Assembly: GCF_028463845.1 (NCBI RefSeq)
Contig: NZ_CP116805.1
Span: forward strand, 930,001-994,000
From: Gimibacter soli
Lineage (GTDB): Bacteria; Pseudomonadota; Alphaproteobacteria; Sphingomonadales; Kordiimonadaceae
Direction of reading: 5' to 3'
Length of the DNA: 64,000 bases
A program made the position numbers and the translations under genes. Below the pieces are notes generated by a model. That model saw only the letters and a list, made by a program, of their open reading frames with translations, made no database searches and was not told where the DNA came from. Positions 1 to 9,287 of this stretch are shown piece after piece (the stretch's first letter is position 1; every line of letters begins with the position of its first letter).

Positions 1-1198
1 GAATGATCGGCAGGCCGGGGAAATTGGCATGCACGGCATCGGTAACCGCCGTCATGATATCATCCCGCAGCGGCGAGGCCGGGCTTTCGGTACTTTCACC
101 CCGCTGGGTGAAGACAACATGATCGTCATTCACGGCCTTCTGGAGGCGTTCCTGCGTCAGCGCCACGCCTTCGCCGGGGAAGATGCGGCAGTTGACGGTG
201 GCCACGGCCGATTGCGGCAGGGCGTTTTCAGCGTGGCCGCCCTCCAGCATCGTGGCGACACAGGTGGTGCCGGTGACGCCCACATAGCTCGCCTGCTTGC
301 GGAGGGTCGCAACGGCTTTCTTGTCCTTCGGGTTTTTCGCGAAGGCGGTCATGGCCGCACCCAGTTCACCGCCGGTGAGCGGACCCTGGGCCTTGAAGAA
401 GCCAAGGGTGATGTCGTTCGTATTGACCGGGAAACTGTAGTTTTCGATCGCCGTCAGGGCCTTGGCCAGCCGGTAGATGGCGTTCGACCCCGTAGGACGG
501 GAGCTGTGGCCGCCCGGATCGGTGACGGTCAGATGGAAGGTGGCGTAGGTTTTCTCGGCTGCCTGCAGGCTGTAGCTCAGCACCTTGCCGTCCTCGCCGA
601 TGGTGCCGCCACCGGCATCGGCATTCAGCACGAACTCGGCGTCCGTTAGGTCGCGGTGCTCGTTGGCGATGGCTTTGGTGGTGACCATCGAGGATTCCTC
701 GTCGCCTGAGAAGGCGATAACCAGATCGCGGTTCGGCACATAGCCTTCGGCCTTCAGGCGCAGGAAGGTGGTGACAAGCGAGGTGACACCAAACTTGTTA
801 TCCACGATGCCGCGACCGAAGAGATAGCCGTTTTCCTCCACCATCGTGAAGGGATCGCGTTCCCAGTCCTCGCGCTTGGCCTCAACCACATCCATATGGG
901 CAGCCAGGAGGATCGGCTTCTTGCCCGCCGAGCCATCGCCCCGGTAGCGCACCACAAGGGCCGCCGTCTCACCGTGCGGCAGGATATGGATATCCTCGGC
1001 TGCAAAGCCGCCGGCCTTCAATTGGTCGGCGAGGTAGGCGGCATAAGCGGGGACCTGGCCGTGGCCTTCAGCGGTGTGGAAGGTGATCGATTTTCCAAGG
1101 ATTTCCTTGAAACGTTCGTTCCAGTCCGTGTCGGCAGCGAAAGCCGAGGAAGACAGGAGGGCGGCCACTGAGGCCGCCTTCAGAAGGGTCGAAATCAT
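1..1198 (-). CDS. M20 family metallopeptidase, secreted (C-terminus beyond window)
   Basis: Zinc-dependent exopeptidase of the M20/M28 clan, predicted to trim peptides in the periplasm. The frame stays open from ATG at 1198 to the window edge, so the C-terminus is missing. Residues 1-21 form a signal peptide (MISTLLKAASVAALLSSSAFA). The metal-binding landmarks are AAHMDVV, GRGIVDNKFGV and GDEESS. The protein closely parallels the next gene, which starts 10 bp beyond its own stop in the same direction; shared blocks include NPKDKKA and GGHAENALPQ. This indicates a tandem duplication. The family call is secure; the substrate is unknown. Confidence 0.88.
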   Translation of the reverse strand, partial: MISTLLKAASVAALLSSSAFAADTDWNERFKEILGKSITFHTAEGHGQVPAYAAYLADQLKAGGFAAEDIHILPHGETAALVVRYRGDGSAGKKPILLAAHMDVVEAKREDWERDPFTMVEENGYLFGRGIVDNKFGVTSLVTTFLRLKAEGYVPNRDLVIAFSGDEESSMVTTKAIANEHRDLTDAEFVLNADAGGGTIGEDGKVLSYSLQAAEKTYATFHLTVTDPGGHSSRPTGSNAIYRLAKALTAIENYSFPVNTNDITLGFFKAQGPLTGGELGAAMTAFAKNPKDKKAVATLRKQASYVGVTGTTCVATMLEGGHAENALPQSAVATVNCRIFPGEGVALTQERLQKAVNDDHVVFTQRGESTESPASPLRDDIMTAVTDAVHANFPGLPII

Positions 1199-1207
1199 GA
1201 GATTATC

Positions 1208-2605
1208 CTATTTCTTGCTGCCGAGATCGGTCATCAGGTGATGCCAGTGATCAAGCGCGAGCGGGATCGTGGCGGCGGGCAGCCGCTCGTTCAGGCCGTG
1301 GGCGAACATATCGGACATCTTCATATAGATGCCGCTGACGCCATAGGTCGGCCAGCCGGAAGCGCGGTAGTGCTTGCCGTCGGTGCCGCCCGATTCCATT
1401 TGCGGCAGGATCGTGAGGCCGGGATAAGCCGCATGCACCGAAGCGGTGATCGCATCCACCACATCATCGCGCAGCGGCGAGGCGGGCGAGGCGGTGCCAT
1501 CCCCCAGAAGCTTCCACTGGATCGCATCGTTGCCGGCGACCTTCTTGAGGGTCGCGAGCGTTTCCTCGGCCTTGGTGCCGGGGAAGATGCGACAGTTGAT
1601 GGTGGCGGTTGCCGCCTGCGGCAGGGCGTTTTCAGCGTGGCCGCCCTTCAGCATAGTGGCGATGCAGGTGGTGCCGGTGGTGCCGACATATTCAGGGCTT
1701 GAACGCAGCACGCCGAGGGCCTTTTTGTCCTTCGGGTTCTTCGCGAAGGCCGTCATGGCCGCGCCGGCCTCACCGCCGACGATGGGGCCGAGCGTGGCGA
1801 AATAGCGCGTGGTGATTTCGTTCACTTCGGCCGGAAACTCGAAGGCCTCGATCTTTTTCAGCGCCGTCGCGAGATCATAGATCGCATTGTCCTTGCGGGG
1901 ACGCGAGCTGTGGCCGCCGGGATTGGTGACGGTCATCTCGAACGAGGCATAGGTCTTTTCCGCCGCCTGGATCGCATAGGCGACCGGGGTGCCATCGGGC
2001 GCGAGCGCGGCGCCGCCGGCGTCAGAGTTCAGGATATATTCGATATCGATCTTGTCGTGATAATCGTAGGAAAGCGCCTTGGTGGTTTCCATGCCGCTTT
2101 CCTCGTCGCCCGTGAAAACAAGCACGAGATCGCGGGTCGGCACAAAGCCTTCGGCCTTCAGTTTCAGGAAGGTGGCGACAAGGGTGGAGACGCCGAATTT
2201 GCAATCCAGCACCCCGCGGCCGAACAGATAGCCGTCTTCCTCAACCATCGTGAAGGGGCTGCGCTCCCAGTCTTTGGGGTCGGCGTCCACCACATCCATA
2301 TGGGCGGCGAAACCGATGCCCTTTTTGCCGGACGATCCGTCGCCCTTGTAGCGCACAATCATCCCGGCGGTTTCGCCCATGGGGATGATCGTGATGTCTT
2401 CATCGGTGAAGCCGCCCTTTTTCAGCTCGTCGGCCAGATAGGCCGCAAGCTTCGGCACATTGCCAAGGCCTTTCGAGGTTTCGAAGGAAACGGCAGTGCC
2501 AAGGATTTCCTTGGTTTTGGCGATGTCGGCATCGCTTGCCGCCTGCGCGCCGCCTCCGATGAGGAGGGCGGCGATGGCGGCGGTATGCATCAGGCTTTTA
2601 TACAC
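1208..2605 (-). CDS. M20 family metallopeptidase, secreted
   Basis: A 465-residue M20 peptidase predicted to act as a periplasmic di- or tripeptidase or carboxypeptidase. It has an N-terminal signal peptide ending near GGAQA. The family metal ligands and catalytic acid are present in AAHMDVVDADP, GRGVLDCKFGV and GDEESGMETT, and a dimerisation lid lies in the middle (GGHSSRP). It sits between its paralogue and a prolyl oligopeptidase on the same strand with gaps of only 3-9 bp, so the three are probably one operon for extracytoplasmic peptide breakdown. Length is typical of the family. Exact specificity cannot be read from sequence. Confidence 0.9.
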   Translation of the reverse strand: MYKSLMHTAAIAALLIGGGAQAASDADIAKTKEILGTAVSFETSKGLGNVPKLAAYLADELKKGGFTDEDITIIPMGETAGMIVRYKGDGSSGKKGIGFAAHMDVVDADPKDWERSPFTMVEEDGYLFGRGVLDCKFGVSTLVATFLKLKAEGFVPTRDLVLVFTGDEESGMETTKALSYDYHDKIDIEYILNSDAGGAALAPDGTPVAYAIQAAEKTYASFEMTVTNPGGHSSRPRKDNAIYDLATALKKIEAFEFPAEVNEITTRYFATLGPIVGGEAGAAMTAFAKNPKDKKALGVLRSSPEYVGTTGTTCIATMLKGGHAENALPQAATATINCRIFPGTKAEETLATLKKVAGNDAIQWKLLGDGTASPASPLRDDVVDAITASVHAAYPGLTILPQMESGGTDGKHYRASGWPTYGVSGIYMKMSDMFAHGLNERLPAATIPLALDHWHHLMTDLGSKK

Positions 2606-2608
2606 GGG

Positions 2609-4738
2609 TCAGTCCTTAAGTTTCTGCAGGGCATAGACGGTTTGCAGGGCTTCGCGGCGCGCCAGTTGCGGCAGGTTCGCGGAGCCGGCATGGCCGCCTT
2701 CCATGTTTTCATAATAAAGGACCGGATAGCCGAGGCTTTCGAGCTTCGCGGTCATCTTGCGGGCATGGCCTGGATGAACGCGGTCGTCCTTCGTCGAGGT
2801 ATAGACGAACATTTCGGGGTATGGCTTGCCGGCCTCGATATGCTGGTAGGGGGAATATTTGGAAATATAGTCCCACTCTTCCGGGATATCGGGGTTGCCA
2901 TATTCACCCATCCACGAAGCACCGGCCAGAAGCTTGTTGTAGCGCTTCATGTCAATAAGCGGCACGCCGCAGATGATGGCGCCAAAGAGATCAGGCCGCT
3001 GGGTCAGCATCGCTCCCATCAGGAGCCCGCCGTTGGAGCGGCCCTGAATCCCGAGATGCGGGGTGGAGGTGAGGCCCGAGGCGATCATGTCTTCCGAAAT
3101 GGCGATGAAATCGTCATAAGCGCGCTGGCGGTTTTCCTTCAGTGCGGCCTGGTGCCACGCCGGGCCATATTCGCCGCCGCCCCGGATATTGGCGAAGGCA
3201 AAGGCGCCACCGTTTTCGACCCACAGTTTCGACACGCCGGACAGATATTGCGGGGTGATCGAAATTTCGAACCCGCCATAGCCGAACATCAGGGTCGGCG
3301 TGGTGCCGTCCATCGGGGCATCTTTCGGGCGGATCAGGAAGTAGGGCACCTTGGTGCCATCCTTCGAGGTCGCGAAATGCTGCTCGGCGACCAGATTGGC
3401 GGCATCGAAACGGGCTGGCAGGCTTTGCACCGTTGCCACCGCGTCACCGCCTTCAGCGTCGAGCGCATAAAGCGTCGTCGGCATCAGGAAGCTTTCAACG
3501 GTGAAGAGCGTGGCATCGGTATCTTCATCGCTCGTCAGGCTGGTGATCGCTGCGTTATCCGGCAGGTCAACGCTCGTGAGCGCGAAACCGTCCCCTTCCA
3601 GACGCGCGACTTTCAACCGGGCTTTCACATCCTCGATCGCGGAGACAAGAATGCGGTCGCGGCCAAGGGCGATGCTGTTGATCGATTCCTTTTCGGAAGG
3701 CGAGAAGATGGTGGTGAGGCTGTTGCCGGCGGTGCCGCCAAGGGCATCCGAAACCTTCAGCGCGACCAGATCACCGGCCTTGGCCGATGCGCCTTCAGGT
3801 GCCCAGTCAGCGCGCAGGGTGAGGATCACCCAATCGCCGACATAGCCTTGCAGCTCGATCGTGTGGGGCAGTTTCAGTTCCTGCGGTTTGCCGTCCACCA
3901 GCAGCCAATGGGCTTCGGTAAAGAAGTCGGGTGCCGAGACGATGCCGATATGCTCGCCGTCCATGCGGTGCGACGAATAGGCCTGCGACGATACATCGTC
4001 GACGCTGCCCTCAAACACCAGTTCAGCACTATCGAGCGGGGTGCCGCGCTTCCAGCGGCGCACCTGGCGCGGATAGCCGGAGGTCGTGAGCGTGCCTTCG
4101 CCGAAATCGACGGAAACGAGCAATGTGTCGGCGTCTTCCCAAGTTACGCCGCCCTTGCTTTCGGGGGTTGCGAAACCACCATCGACAAAGGCTTTGGCCT
4201 TCAGGTCGAACTCGCGGCGCACGGTCGCGTCGCTGCCGCCGCGCGACAGGTTGAGGATGCAACGGTCACCGAAGCAGCTCTTGCCTTTCCAGACCCAGTT
4301 CTCATGCTCGGCTTCCGCCAGCGCGTCGAGATCGAGAAGGGTTTCCCATGCCGGGCTGCCGCTTTTGTAGCTTGCCCAATCGGCCACACGCCACAGGCCG
4401 CGGACATTCTTGTCATCCTGCCACAGCTCATAGACCTTGCCGTGCGAAAGGCTCGCCGGGGTGATCTTGTCGGACGATTCGTAATCGGCCTTCAGGGCAT
4501 CCACGAAGCCCTGATAGCGCGGATCGGCATCCAGCACCTTGGCGGAGGCGGCGTTCTTTTCAGTGACCCATTCAAGGGCCTTTTCGCCTTCCACTTCCTC
4601 CAGCCACAGATAGGGATCGGTGGCCTCGGTCATGGCGGCAGTCTCCGGCGTTTCGGATTTTTTGGTGTCGGCAGCCGGTTCACAGGCGGCGACGAGGCAT
4701 GCGGCGGCGGTGGCGGCCAGCAGGCGTGCGATGGTCAT
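2609..4738 (-). CDS. Prolyl oligopeptidase family serine peptidase (S9A), lipoprotein
   Basis: A 709-residue S9A peptidase that should cleave short peptides after proline or a related residue. The N-terminus carries a lipobox (LVAAC), so the enzyme is probably anchored to a membrane facing the periplasm. A beta-propeller domain is followed by an alpha/beta-hydrolase domain with GYGGFE and RGGGEYG. The nucleophile is in GRSNGGLL (Ser568), the acid in KDDRVHP (Asp651/652) and the base in GGHAG (His683). The catalytic triad is therefore complete. It is likely the first gene of an operon with the two M20 peptidases downstream. Confidence 0.92.
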   Translation of the reverse strand: MTIARLLAATAAACLVAACEPAADTKKSETPETAAMTEATDPYLWLEEVEGEKALEWVTEKNAASAKVLDADPRYQGFVDALKADYESSDKITPASLSHGKVYELWQDDKNVRGLWRVADWASYKSGSPAWETLLDLDALAEAEHENWVWKGKSCFGDRCILNLSRGGSDATVRREFDLKAKAFVDGGFATPESKGGVTWEDADTLLVSVDFGEGTLTTSGYPRQVRRWKRGTPLDSAELVFEGSVDDVSSQAYSSHRMDGEHIGIVSAPDFFTEAHWLLVDGKPQELKLPHTIELQGYVGDWVILTLRADWAPEGASAKAGDLVALKVSDALGGTAGNSLTTIFSPSEKESINSIALGRDRILVSAIEDVKARLKVARLEGDGFALTSVDLPDNAAITSLTSDEDTDATLFTVESFLMPTTLYALDAEGGDAVATVQSLPARFDAANLVAEQHFATSKDGTKVPYFLIRPKDAPMDGTTPTLMFGYGGFEISITPQYLSGVSKLWVENGGAFAFANIRGGGEYGPAWHQAALKENRQRAYDDFIAISEDMIASGLTSTPHLGIQGRSNGGLLMGAMLTQRPDLFGAIICGVPLIDMKRYNKLLAGASWMGEYGNPDIPEEWDYISKYSPYQHIEAGKPYPEMFVYTSTKDDRVHPGHARKMTAKLESLGYPVLYYENMEGGHAGSANLPQLARREALQTVYALQKLKD

Positions 4739-4772
4739 TGGTGTCCCCCCAAATATTCTTATGGTCGAGCGG

Positions 4773-5537
4773 TCAGAAGTGATCCTTGCGCGTCCTGACT
4801 TCCGCGAAGATGCGGGGCAGCGGCGCGCCGATCATGCCGACCGTATCCTGCAATTCTTCGCTTGCGGCGCGCAAGAAGGGATTGGTCGCTTTCTCTATAC
4901 CAATCGTTGAGGGCACGGTGGCGCGCCCCTCGGCCCTCAGCGCCTTCACCTCGTCCATGCGGCGGCTGAGGGCGGCGTTATTCGGCTCGATGGTCAGCGC
5001 GAAGCGGCCATTGGCTTCAGTATATTCATGGGCGCAGAAAACGCGGGTTTTGTCGGGCAAAGTTATAAACTTCGACAATGAAGCCCACATCTGGTCAGGC
5101 GTTCCCTCGAAAAGGCGCCCGCAGCCCATCGAAAACAGGGTGTCGCCGCAAAAAAGGGCGTCGTCATCCCCGAAATGATAGGCGATGTGGCCGGAAGTAT
5201 GGCCCGGAACGTCAAAAACACGGGCTTCGTGGTCACCAAGGGCGACAATGTCACCGTCCCCTACCGCGATATCAAGCCCCGGGATGCGGTCGCGTTCGGC
5301 GGCCGGGCCGATGATGCGGGCCTCATGCGCCACCTTCAGGGCGAGGTTGGCGCCGGTATGGTCGCCGTGGTGATGGGTATTGAAAATATGGGTCAGGGCC
5401 CAGCCCCGCTCCGTGAGGGCGGCTTCCACAGGCTCGGCGACCGCAGGGTCGACCACCGCCGTCTCGCCGCTCACCGCGTCATGCAAAATATAGACATAAT
5501 TGTCCCTTAGGACGGGAATCTGGACGATCTCAAGCAC
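4773..5537 (-). CDS. gloB: Hydroxyacylglutathione hydrolase (glyoxalase II)
   Basis: Hydrolyses S-lactoylglutathione to lactate and glutathione, the second step of methylglyoxal detoxification, in the cytosol. The metallo-beta-lactamase signature THHHGDHTGAN is present, with further metal ligands in DVPGHTSGH, FCGDTLFSMGCGRLFEG and CAHEYTEANGRF, all characteristic of glyoxalase II. The start is the GTG at 5537, because AAGGAG lies 6 bases before it; an in-frame GTG at 5564 would add nine residues but has no such site. The product is about 254 residues, as expected for GloB. It stands 35 bp beyond the peptidase gene on the same strand. Confidence 0.93.
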   Translation of the reverse strand: MLEIVQIPVLRDNYVYILHDAVSGETAVVDPAVAEPVEAALTERGWALTHIFNTHHHGDHTGANLALKVAHEARIIGPAAERDRIPGLDIAVGDGDIVALGDHEARVFDVPGHTSGHIAYHFGDDDALFCGDTLFSMGCGRLFEGTPDQMWASLSKFITLPDKTRVFCAHEYTEANGRFALTIEPNNAALSRRMDEVKALRAEGRATVPSTIGIEKATNPFLRAASEELQDTVGMIGAPLPRIFAEVRTRKDHF

Positions 5538-5727
5538 ACCGAACTCCTTCGCAGAGCCTCCCACAGGGCCTGCATGCTACGGGCAAAAAGCCCCCTGGCG
5601 CAACGGGATAAACCCGATGTGATAGCGCCGCTCACGAAGGGGGCAATCTTGACCCCCAAAGGGGAAACGGATAGCTTGCACCGAACGTTCCGGCCGGTTG
5701 CCGGACCCTCAAGCGGATGCCATTTTG

Positions 5728-6696
5728 ATGACAGCCCCTGCCTTCCTTTCCAAGCCCCGTATTGCCGTGATGGCCCCGTGCCTCAATGAAGAAGCCGCCA
5801 TTGCCAAGGTGATTGCGGATTTCCGGCGCGAACTGCCTGACGCCACCATCTATGTGTTCGACAACCGATCGGAAGACCGCACCCGCGAGGTGGCGGCCGA
5901 GGCCGGCGCCGTGGTGCACAAGGTTTACAAGCGCGGCAAGGGCAATGTAGTGCGCCGCATGTTCCGCGAAGTGGACGCCGACATCTATATCATGATCGAC
6001 GGTGACGCGACCTATGACGCCCCGTCGGTTCACAAGCTGCTCGAGATATTCGAAAGCGAGCGGGCCGATATGGTGTGCGGCGCGCGGGTGAGCGACGAGG
6101 AAGCGGCCTACCGCTTCGGCCACCGCTTCGGCAACCGCATGCTGACGGGGCTTGTCGCCTCGGTCTTCGGGGCGGACCTACGCGACATGCTCACCGGTTA
6201 CCGGGTCATGTCCCGTCCCTTCGTGAAATCCTTCCCGGCCCTGTCGCAAGGCTTCGAGATCGAAACCGAGCTGACGATCCATGCGATGGAGCTGGACCTG
6301 AAAGTGATCGAGGTGGACACCCCCTATATGGAGCGTCCGGCAGGGTCGGCGTCGAAGCTGCACACGATCCGGGATGGCATTCGTATCCTCCGCACCATCC
6401 AGTGGCTGGTGCGCGCCGAGCGGCCGTTGCAATTCTTCTCGACGCTTGCTGCCATTTTCGTGGCGGCTGCCGTTATCCTTGGCATTCCGGTGCTGATGGA
6501 GTTTCTGGAAACCGGTCTTGTGCCGCGGCTGCCGACCGCCATCGCCAGCATGGGCCTGATGATGACGGGGCTCCTGAGCCTTTTCACCGGCCTGATCCTC
6601 GCGATGGTCGCCATGGCGCGAAAGGAAGTGCGGTCGCTTGCCTACCTTGGTGTGCCGCGCTTCGGTGACGCGCCTTCCGCAGGCCGGGGCGCATGA
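5728..6696 (+). CDS. Family 2 glycosyltransferase with C-terminal membrane segments
   Basis: Transfers a sugar from a nucleotide donor, probably onto a polyprenyl phosphate carrier (DPM1/ArnC-like). The N-terminal GT-A domain begins with IAVMAPCLNEEAAI and has the metal-binding acidic motif MIDGDATYDA. Two hydrophobic segments close the protein (about residues 230-300), which would anchor it in the inner membrane. ATG at 5728 is preferred over an upstream TTG at 5698. The stop overlaps the start of the GtrA gene, and the next gene overlaps again, giving a translationally coupled three-gene set for making and flipping a lipid-linked sugar. The actual sugar is unknown. Confidence 0.88.
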   Translation: MTAPAFLSKPRIAVMAPCLNEEAAIAKVIADFRRELPDATIYVFDNRSEDRTREVAAEAGAVVHKVYKRGKGNVVRRMFREVDADIYIMIDGDATYDAPSVHKLLEIFESERADMVCGARVSDEEAAYRFGHRFGNRMLTGLVASVFGADLRDMLTGYRVMSRPFVKSFPALSQGFEIETELTIHAMELDLKVIEVDTPYMERPAGSASKLHTIRDGIRILRTIQWLVRAERPLQFFSTLAAIFVAAAVILGIPVLMEFLETGLVPRLPTAIASMGLMMTGLLSLFTGLILAMVAMARKEVRSLAYLGVPRFGDAPSAGRGA

Positions 6697-7088
6697 CAAC
6701 GGACGAACGCGCCGTCCTTGGCGAGCTTTTCCGCTTTTCCATCGTCGGCGGTATCGGCTTTGTGGTGGATGCCGGAATGCTTTATGCCCTGCTGCCTTTC
6801 TGCGGTTTCTATCTCGCGCGGGTGGGGTCGATCCTTGCGGCGGCGAGCGTCACCTGGTGGCTCAATCGCCGTTTCACATTCGAGGCGCGCCGCGAAATGG
6901 CGGCCCACCACCAGTGGGGACGGTTCCTTGTGGTGACCGGCATCGGCGGGCTGATCAATTTCAGCGTCTATTCGCTGCTTGTTGCCTCGCTGCCCGTGGT
7001 GGCAGCCTTACCGATCATCGGGGTGGTGGCCGGAACGCTCACTGCCCTTGGCTGGAATTTTACCATGAGCCGCCGTCATGTTTTCTAG
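6693..7088 (+). CDS. GtrA family membrane protein (putative lipid-linked sugar flippase)
   Basis: A 131-residue protein with four predicted transmembrane helices, matching GtrA-like proteins that help move undecaprenyl-phosphate-linked sugars across the inner membrane. Recognisable features are FSIVGGIGFVVDAG near the start, WWLNRRFTF after the second helix, and WNFTMSRRHVF at the end. It overlaps the glycosyltransferase stop by 4 bp and the next gene by 11 bp, the usual GT2-GtrA partnership. The family call is strong; whether it serves O-antigen, capsule or protein glycosylation is not visible. Confidence 0.88.
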   Translation: MTTDERAVLGELFRFSIVGGIGFVVDAGMLYALLPFCGFYLARVGSILAAASVTWWLNRRFTFEARREMAAHHQWGRFLVVTGIGGLINFSVYSLLVASLPVVAALPIIGVVAGTLTALGWNFTMSRRHVF

Positions 7089-8487
7089 GGTCAGCCCAAC
7101 CTTCCTCGCCGCTTTCCTGACGGCGACAATCGCTTTCTTCCTGTTCCTCGGGGTGAATGGCGGGCTCATCTTCTTTTTCGATAGCTGGGGCTATTTCGGT
7201 GGTGCCGAGGTGCTGTTCAAGCATCTGCGCGGGGTGGACCTGACGGGCGGCCTCTCCTTCCTCGGGCGGTCGATCTATTACGGTCTTTTGATGCAATGGG
7301 AACTGCGCCATGCGCCGTTCGCCCCCGTGCAGATCCTGAGCACCGCCCATATGCTGGCGCTGGCGGCAGACGTGATGCTGGGGCGTGACCGGCCCTGGGT
7401 GGCGGCTGTCATTACGGCGGTTGTGGCGCTTCTGACACCTTTGCCCTTCTTCGTGATCAACGCGATGCCGGATGTCTATACGGGGCTTGCGGTTCTCGGC
7501 GTCGCGCTTGTCCTTGTGTACGGCGAGCGGATGAGCAGGGTGCAGCGGGCGGGTGCTGTCACGGTCATGATCCTTGCCGTTCTCTTTCACCAGACGCACC
7601 TCATCCTCGTTGGCGGATTTGTGGCCATCGCGCTGCTGGGGTTTGCGGCCCTTGGCCTTTCCCGGCGGATCAAGCGCCTGAAACCTTTCACGGTGCGGCT
7701 GGTGCCGCTTGTGATCGTCGTGCTTGCCGGGATCGGCGGAGACGTGGCGTTTCGCGTGGGGATGGAAGGCATCCAGGGTGAGGCTCCGATGCGCCGGCCT
7801 TTCATCCTTGGCCGCATGATCGCCGACGGGCCGGGCTACCGGTACCTGAAAGCCAACTGCCCCGAGGAAGGCTGGGTGATGTGCGATCACATGCAGAACC
7901 TGCCGATCAATATCGACTGGTTCCTGTGGTCGGCCCATCCAGACCGGCGGGTCTATACCGCGATGACGCGTGCCGAGCGCCGTCAGCTGGAGCAGGAAGA
8001 GTTCACCCTCGTTGGCCGTATCATCGCGGCGGAGCCCGGCGCGGTGCTGGCGTCCGCGGGCCATAACTGGCAGCGCCAGCTGGATATGTTCACGGTTGAA
8101 GATTTCTACTATGGCCAGATGGTGCCGGGGATCGAGAAGAATTTCGGGCCACTTGCGGGCGACATCCGCGCCCAGCGGATCGTGACATCGAAGCCGCTGC
8201 TCGCCAGCCTTTCCCGCCTGCAATTGTGGATCGTCTATGGGGCGCTTGTCGGCATCCTGTGCCTTTCCATCCGTCCGCGCGATGGCGGCGGGGAAGATGA
8301 CAGGCTGTTCCGGCTGTTTGCCGGGCTTCTGGTGTGCGGGCTGCTGATGAACGGGGCCCTGTGCGGCATGCTGTCGGAACCCCATCACCGCTATCAGGCG
8401 CGGGTTATCTGGCTGCTGCCTTATGCTGCGATGCTCTATGGGGCGCTCTGGTGGCGCTGGCGGCGGCGGATGGGGATTAGCGCCTGA
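7078..8487 (+). CDS. Multi-pass membrane protein, possible GT-C-type glycosyltransferase
   Basis: A 469-residue protein with about nine hydrophobic helices and one large hydrophilic stretch near residues 230-370. An acidic motif (FFFDSWGY) follows the first helix, where GT-C enzymes that use polyprenyl-linked sugars carry their catalytic acid. I do not recognise a specific family. Its start lies inside the end of the GtrA gene, so it probably takes the lipid-linked sugar made by the GT2 and flipped by GtrA and attaches it to a periplasmic acceptor. That role is inference from neighbours and topology. The 3' end overlaps the convergent next gene by 11 bp. Confidence 0.6.
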   Translation: MFSRVSPTFLAAFLTATIAFFLFLGVNGGLIFFFDSWGYFGGAEVLFKHLRGVDLTGGLSFLGRSIYYGLLMQWELRHAPFAPVQILSTAHMLALAADVMLGRDRPWVAAVITAVVALLTPLPFFVINAMPDVYTGLAVLGVALVLVYGERMSRVQRAGAVTVMILAVLFHQTHLILVGGFVAIALLGFAALGLSRRIKRLKPFTVRLVPLVIVVLAGIGGDVAFRVGMEGIQGEAPMRRPFILGRMIADGPGYRYLKANCPEEGWVMCDHMQNLPINIDWFLWSAHPDRRVYTAMTRAERRQLEQEEFTLVGRIIAAEPGAVLASAGHNWQRQLDMFTVEDFYYGQMVPGIEKNFGPLAGDIRAQRIVTSKPLLASLSRLQLWIVYGALVGILCLSIRPRDGGGEDDRLFRLFAGLLVCGLLMNGALCGMLSEPHHRYQARVIWLLPYAAMLYGALWWRWRRRMGISA

Positions 8488-9259
8488 ACCAGGCGCCGAC
8501 TTGCAGGGTGATGGTCGTGCCGTCGCGGTTTTCTCCCTTGGGCGCCAGATGCCAGTCCCAGCGGGCGACCTCTGCCCCCGGCCAGTCGGCGATCAGGTCC
8601 GCGGGGACGGTTTCATAAGCCCGGGTTCCGAGCGCATCGGCTTCTTCCCGCATCACATCCGTGATCAGCAGCACCGGGCAATCGGCAGCCTTCAGGGCAT
8701 CGAGATGCGCGGCGATGAGGGCGCGCCGGGTGTTCTTGTCCTCCTCGCTTTCGGGCGGGCTGTCGATGAAGGGCAGGGCAAGCTGCGACAGCAGATTGAC
8801 GCTGACGATCATGCCAGCCCCCGCAACCGGCACGGGGGCAAGCGCGGGTGCCTCGACCGCAGCGCCGTCCCGCGCCTTGGCGTAAGGCCGGATCAGGCCG
8901 GTCACGTCATGCAGTTCAAAGCCGAGATTGTCGTATTCTTTGAGCGCTTTCCGCATCGCGGGCAGGCGCACGGCATCGATCAGCAGCGCGCCTGAAGGAT
9001 GGGCGTCAAGGGCACCGAGCGGCAGATCGAGCCCGAGCCCGGCGCCCAGCACGACAACAGGCTCGGCCGGATCGGCGAACTCAAGGTGGCTGGTGATGAT
9101 ATCCCGCGTGCGGGTCAGGTGCGGTGCCCATGCCTCGGCCTGCCGACGGTGCCGCGCCTGAATGCCAATGGCTTCGTCGACAAGCCCCAGGGCCCGCGCG
9201 CCGGGCACGGCAGAGGCAATGAAGCGGGCAAGATGGTCGGCAATCATGGGCGCGATCAT
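8477..9259 (-). CDS. Methyltransferase-like protein of unknown function
   Basis: A 260-residue soluble protein with a glycine-rich motif (VVVLGAGLGLDLPL) at about residues 68-81, similar to motif I of class I SAM-dependent methyltransferases. An acidic strand end (LLIDAV) follows about 20 residues later. Other methyltransferase motifs are weak, so the fold is suggested but activity is not established. It is downstream of hisI on the same strand with a 28-bp gap, so it may be co-transcribed with folE and hisI. The 3' end overlaps the convergent membrane-protein gene. Confidence 0.5.
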   Translation of the reverse strand: MIAPMIADHLARFIASAVPGARALGLVDEAIGIQARHRRQAEAWAPHLTRTRDIITSHLEFADPAEPVVVLGAGLGLDLPLGALDAHPSGALLIDAVRLPAMRKALKEYDNLGFELHDVTGLIRPYAKARDGAAVEAPALAPVPVAGAGMIVSVNLLSQLALPFIDSPPESEEDKNTRRALIAAHLDALKAADCPVLLITDVMREEADALGTRAYETVPADLIADWPGAEVARWDWHLAPKGENRDGTTITLQVGAWFRR

Positions 9260-9287
9260 ATCCGGCGCCAGATCGGTGCGGAAGCGG

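Noticed and set aside
1910-4798. 962-residue open frame on the plus strand
   Set aside because: It is antisense to the M20 and prolyl oligopeptidase genes, has the repetitive Gly/Arg/His composition of shadow frames in high-G+C DNA and matches no domain.
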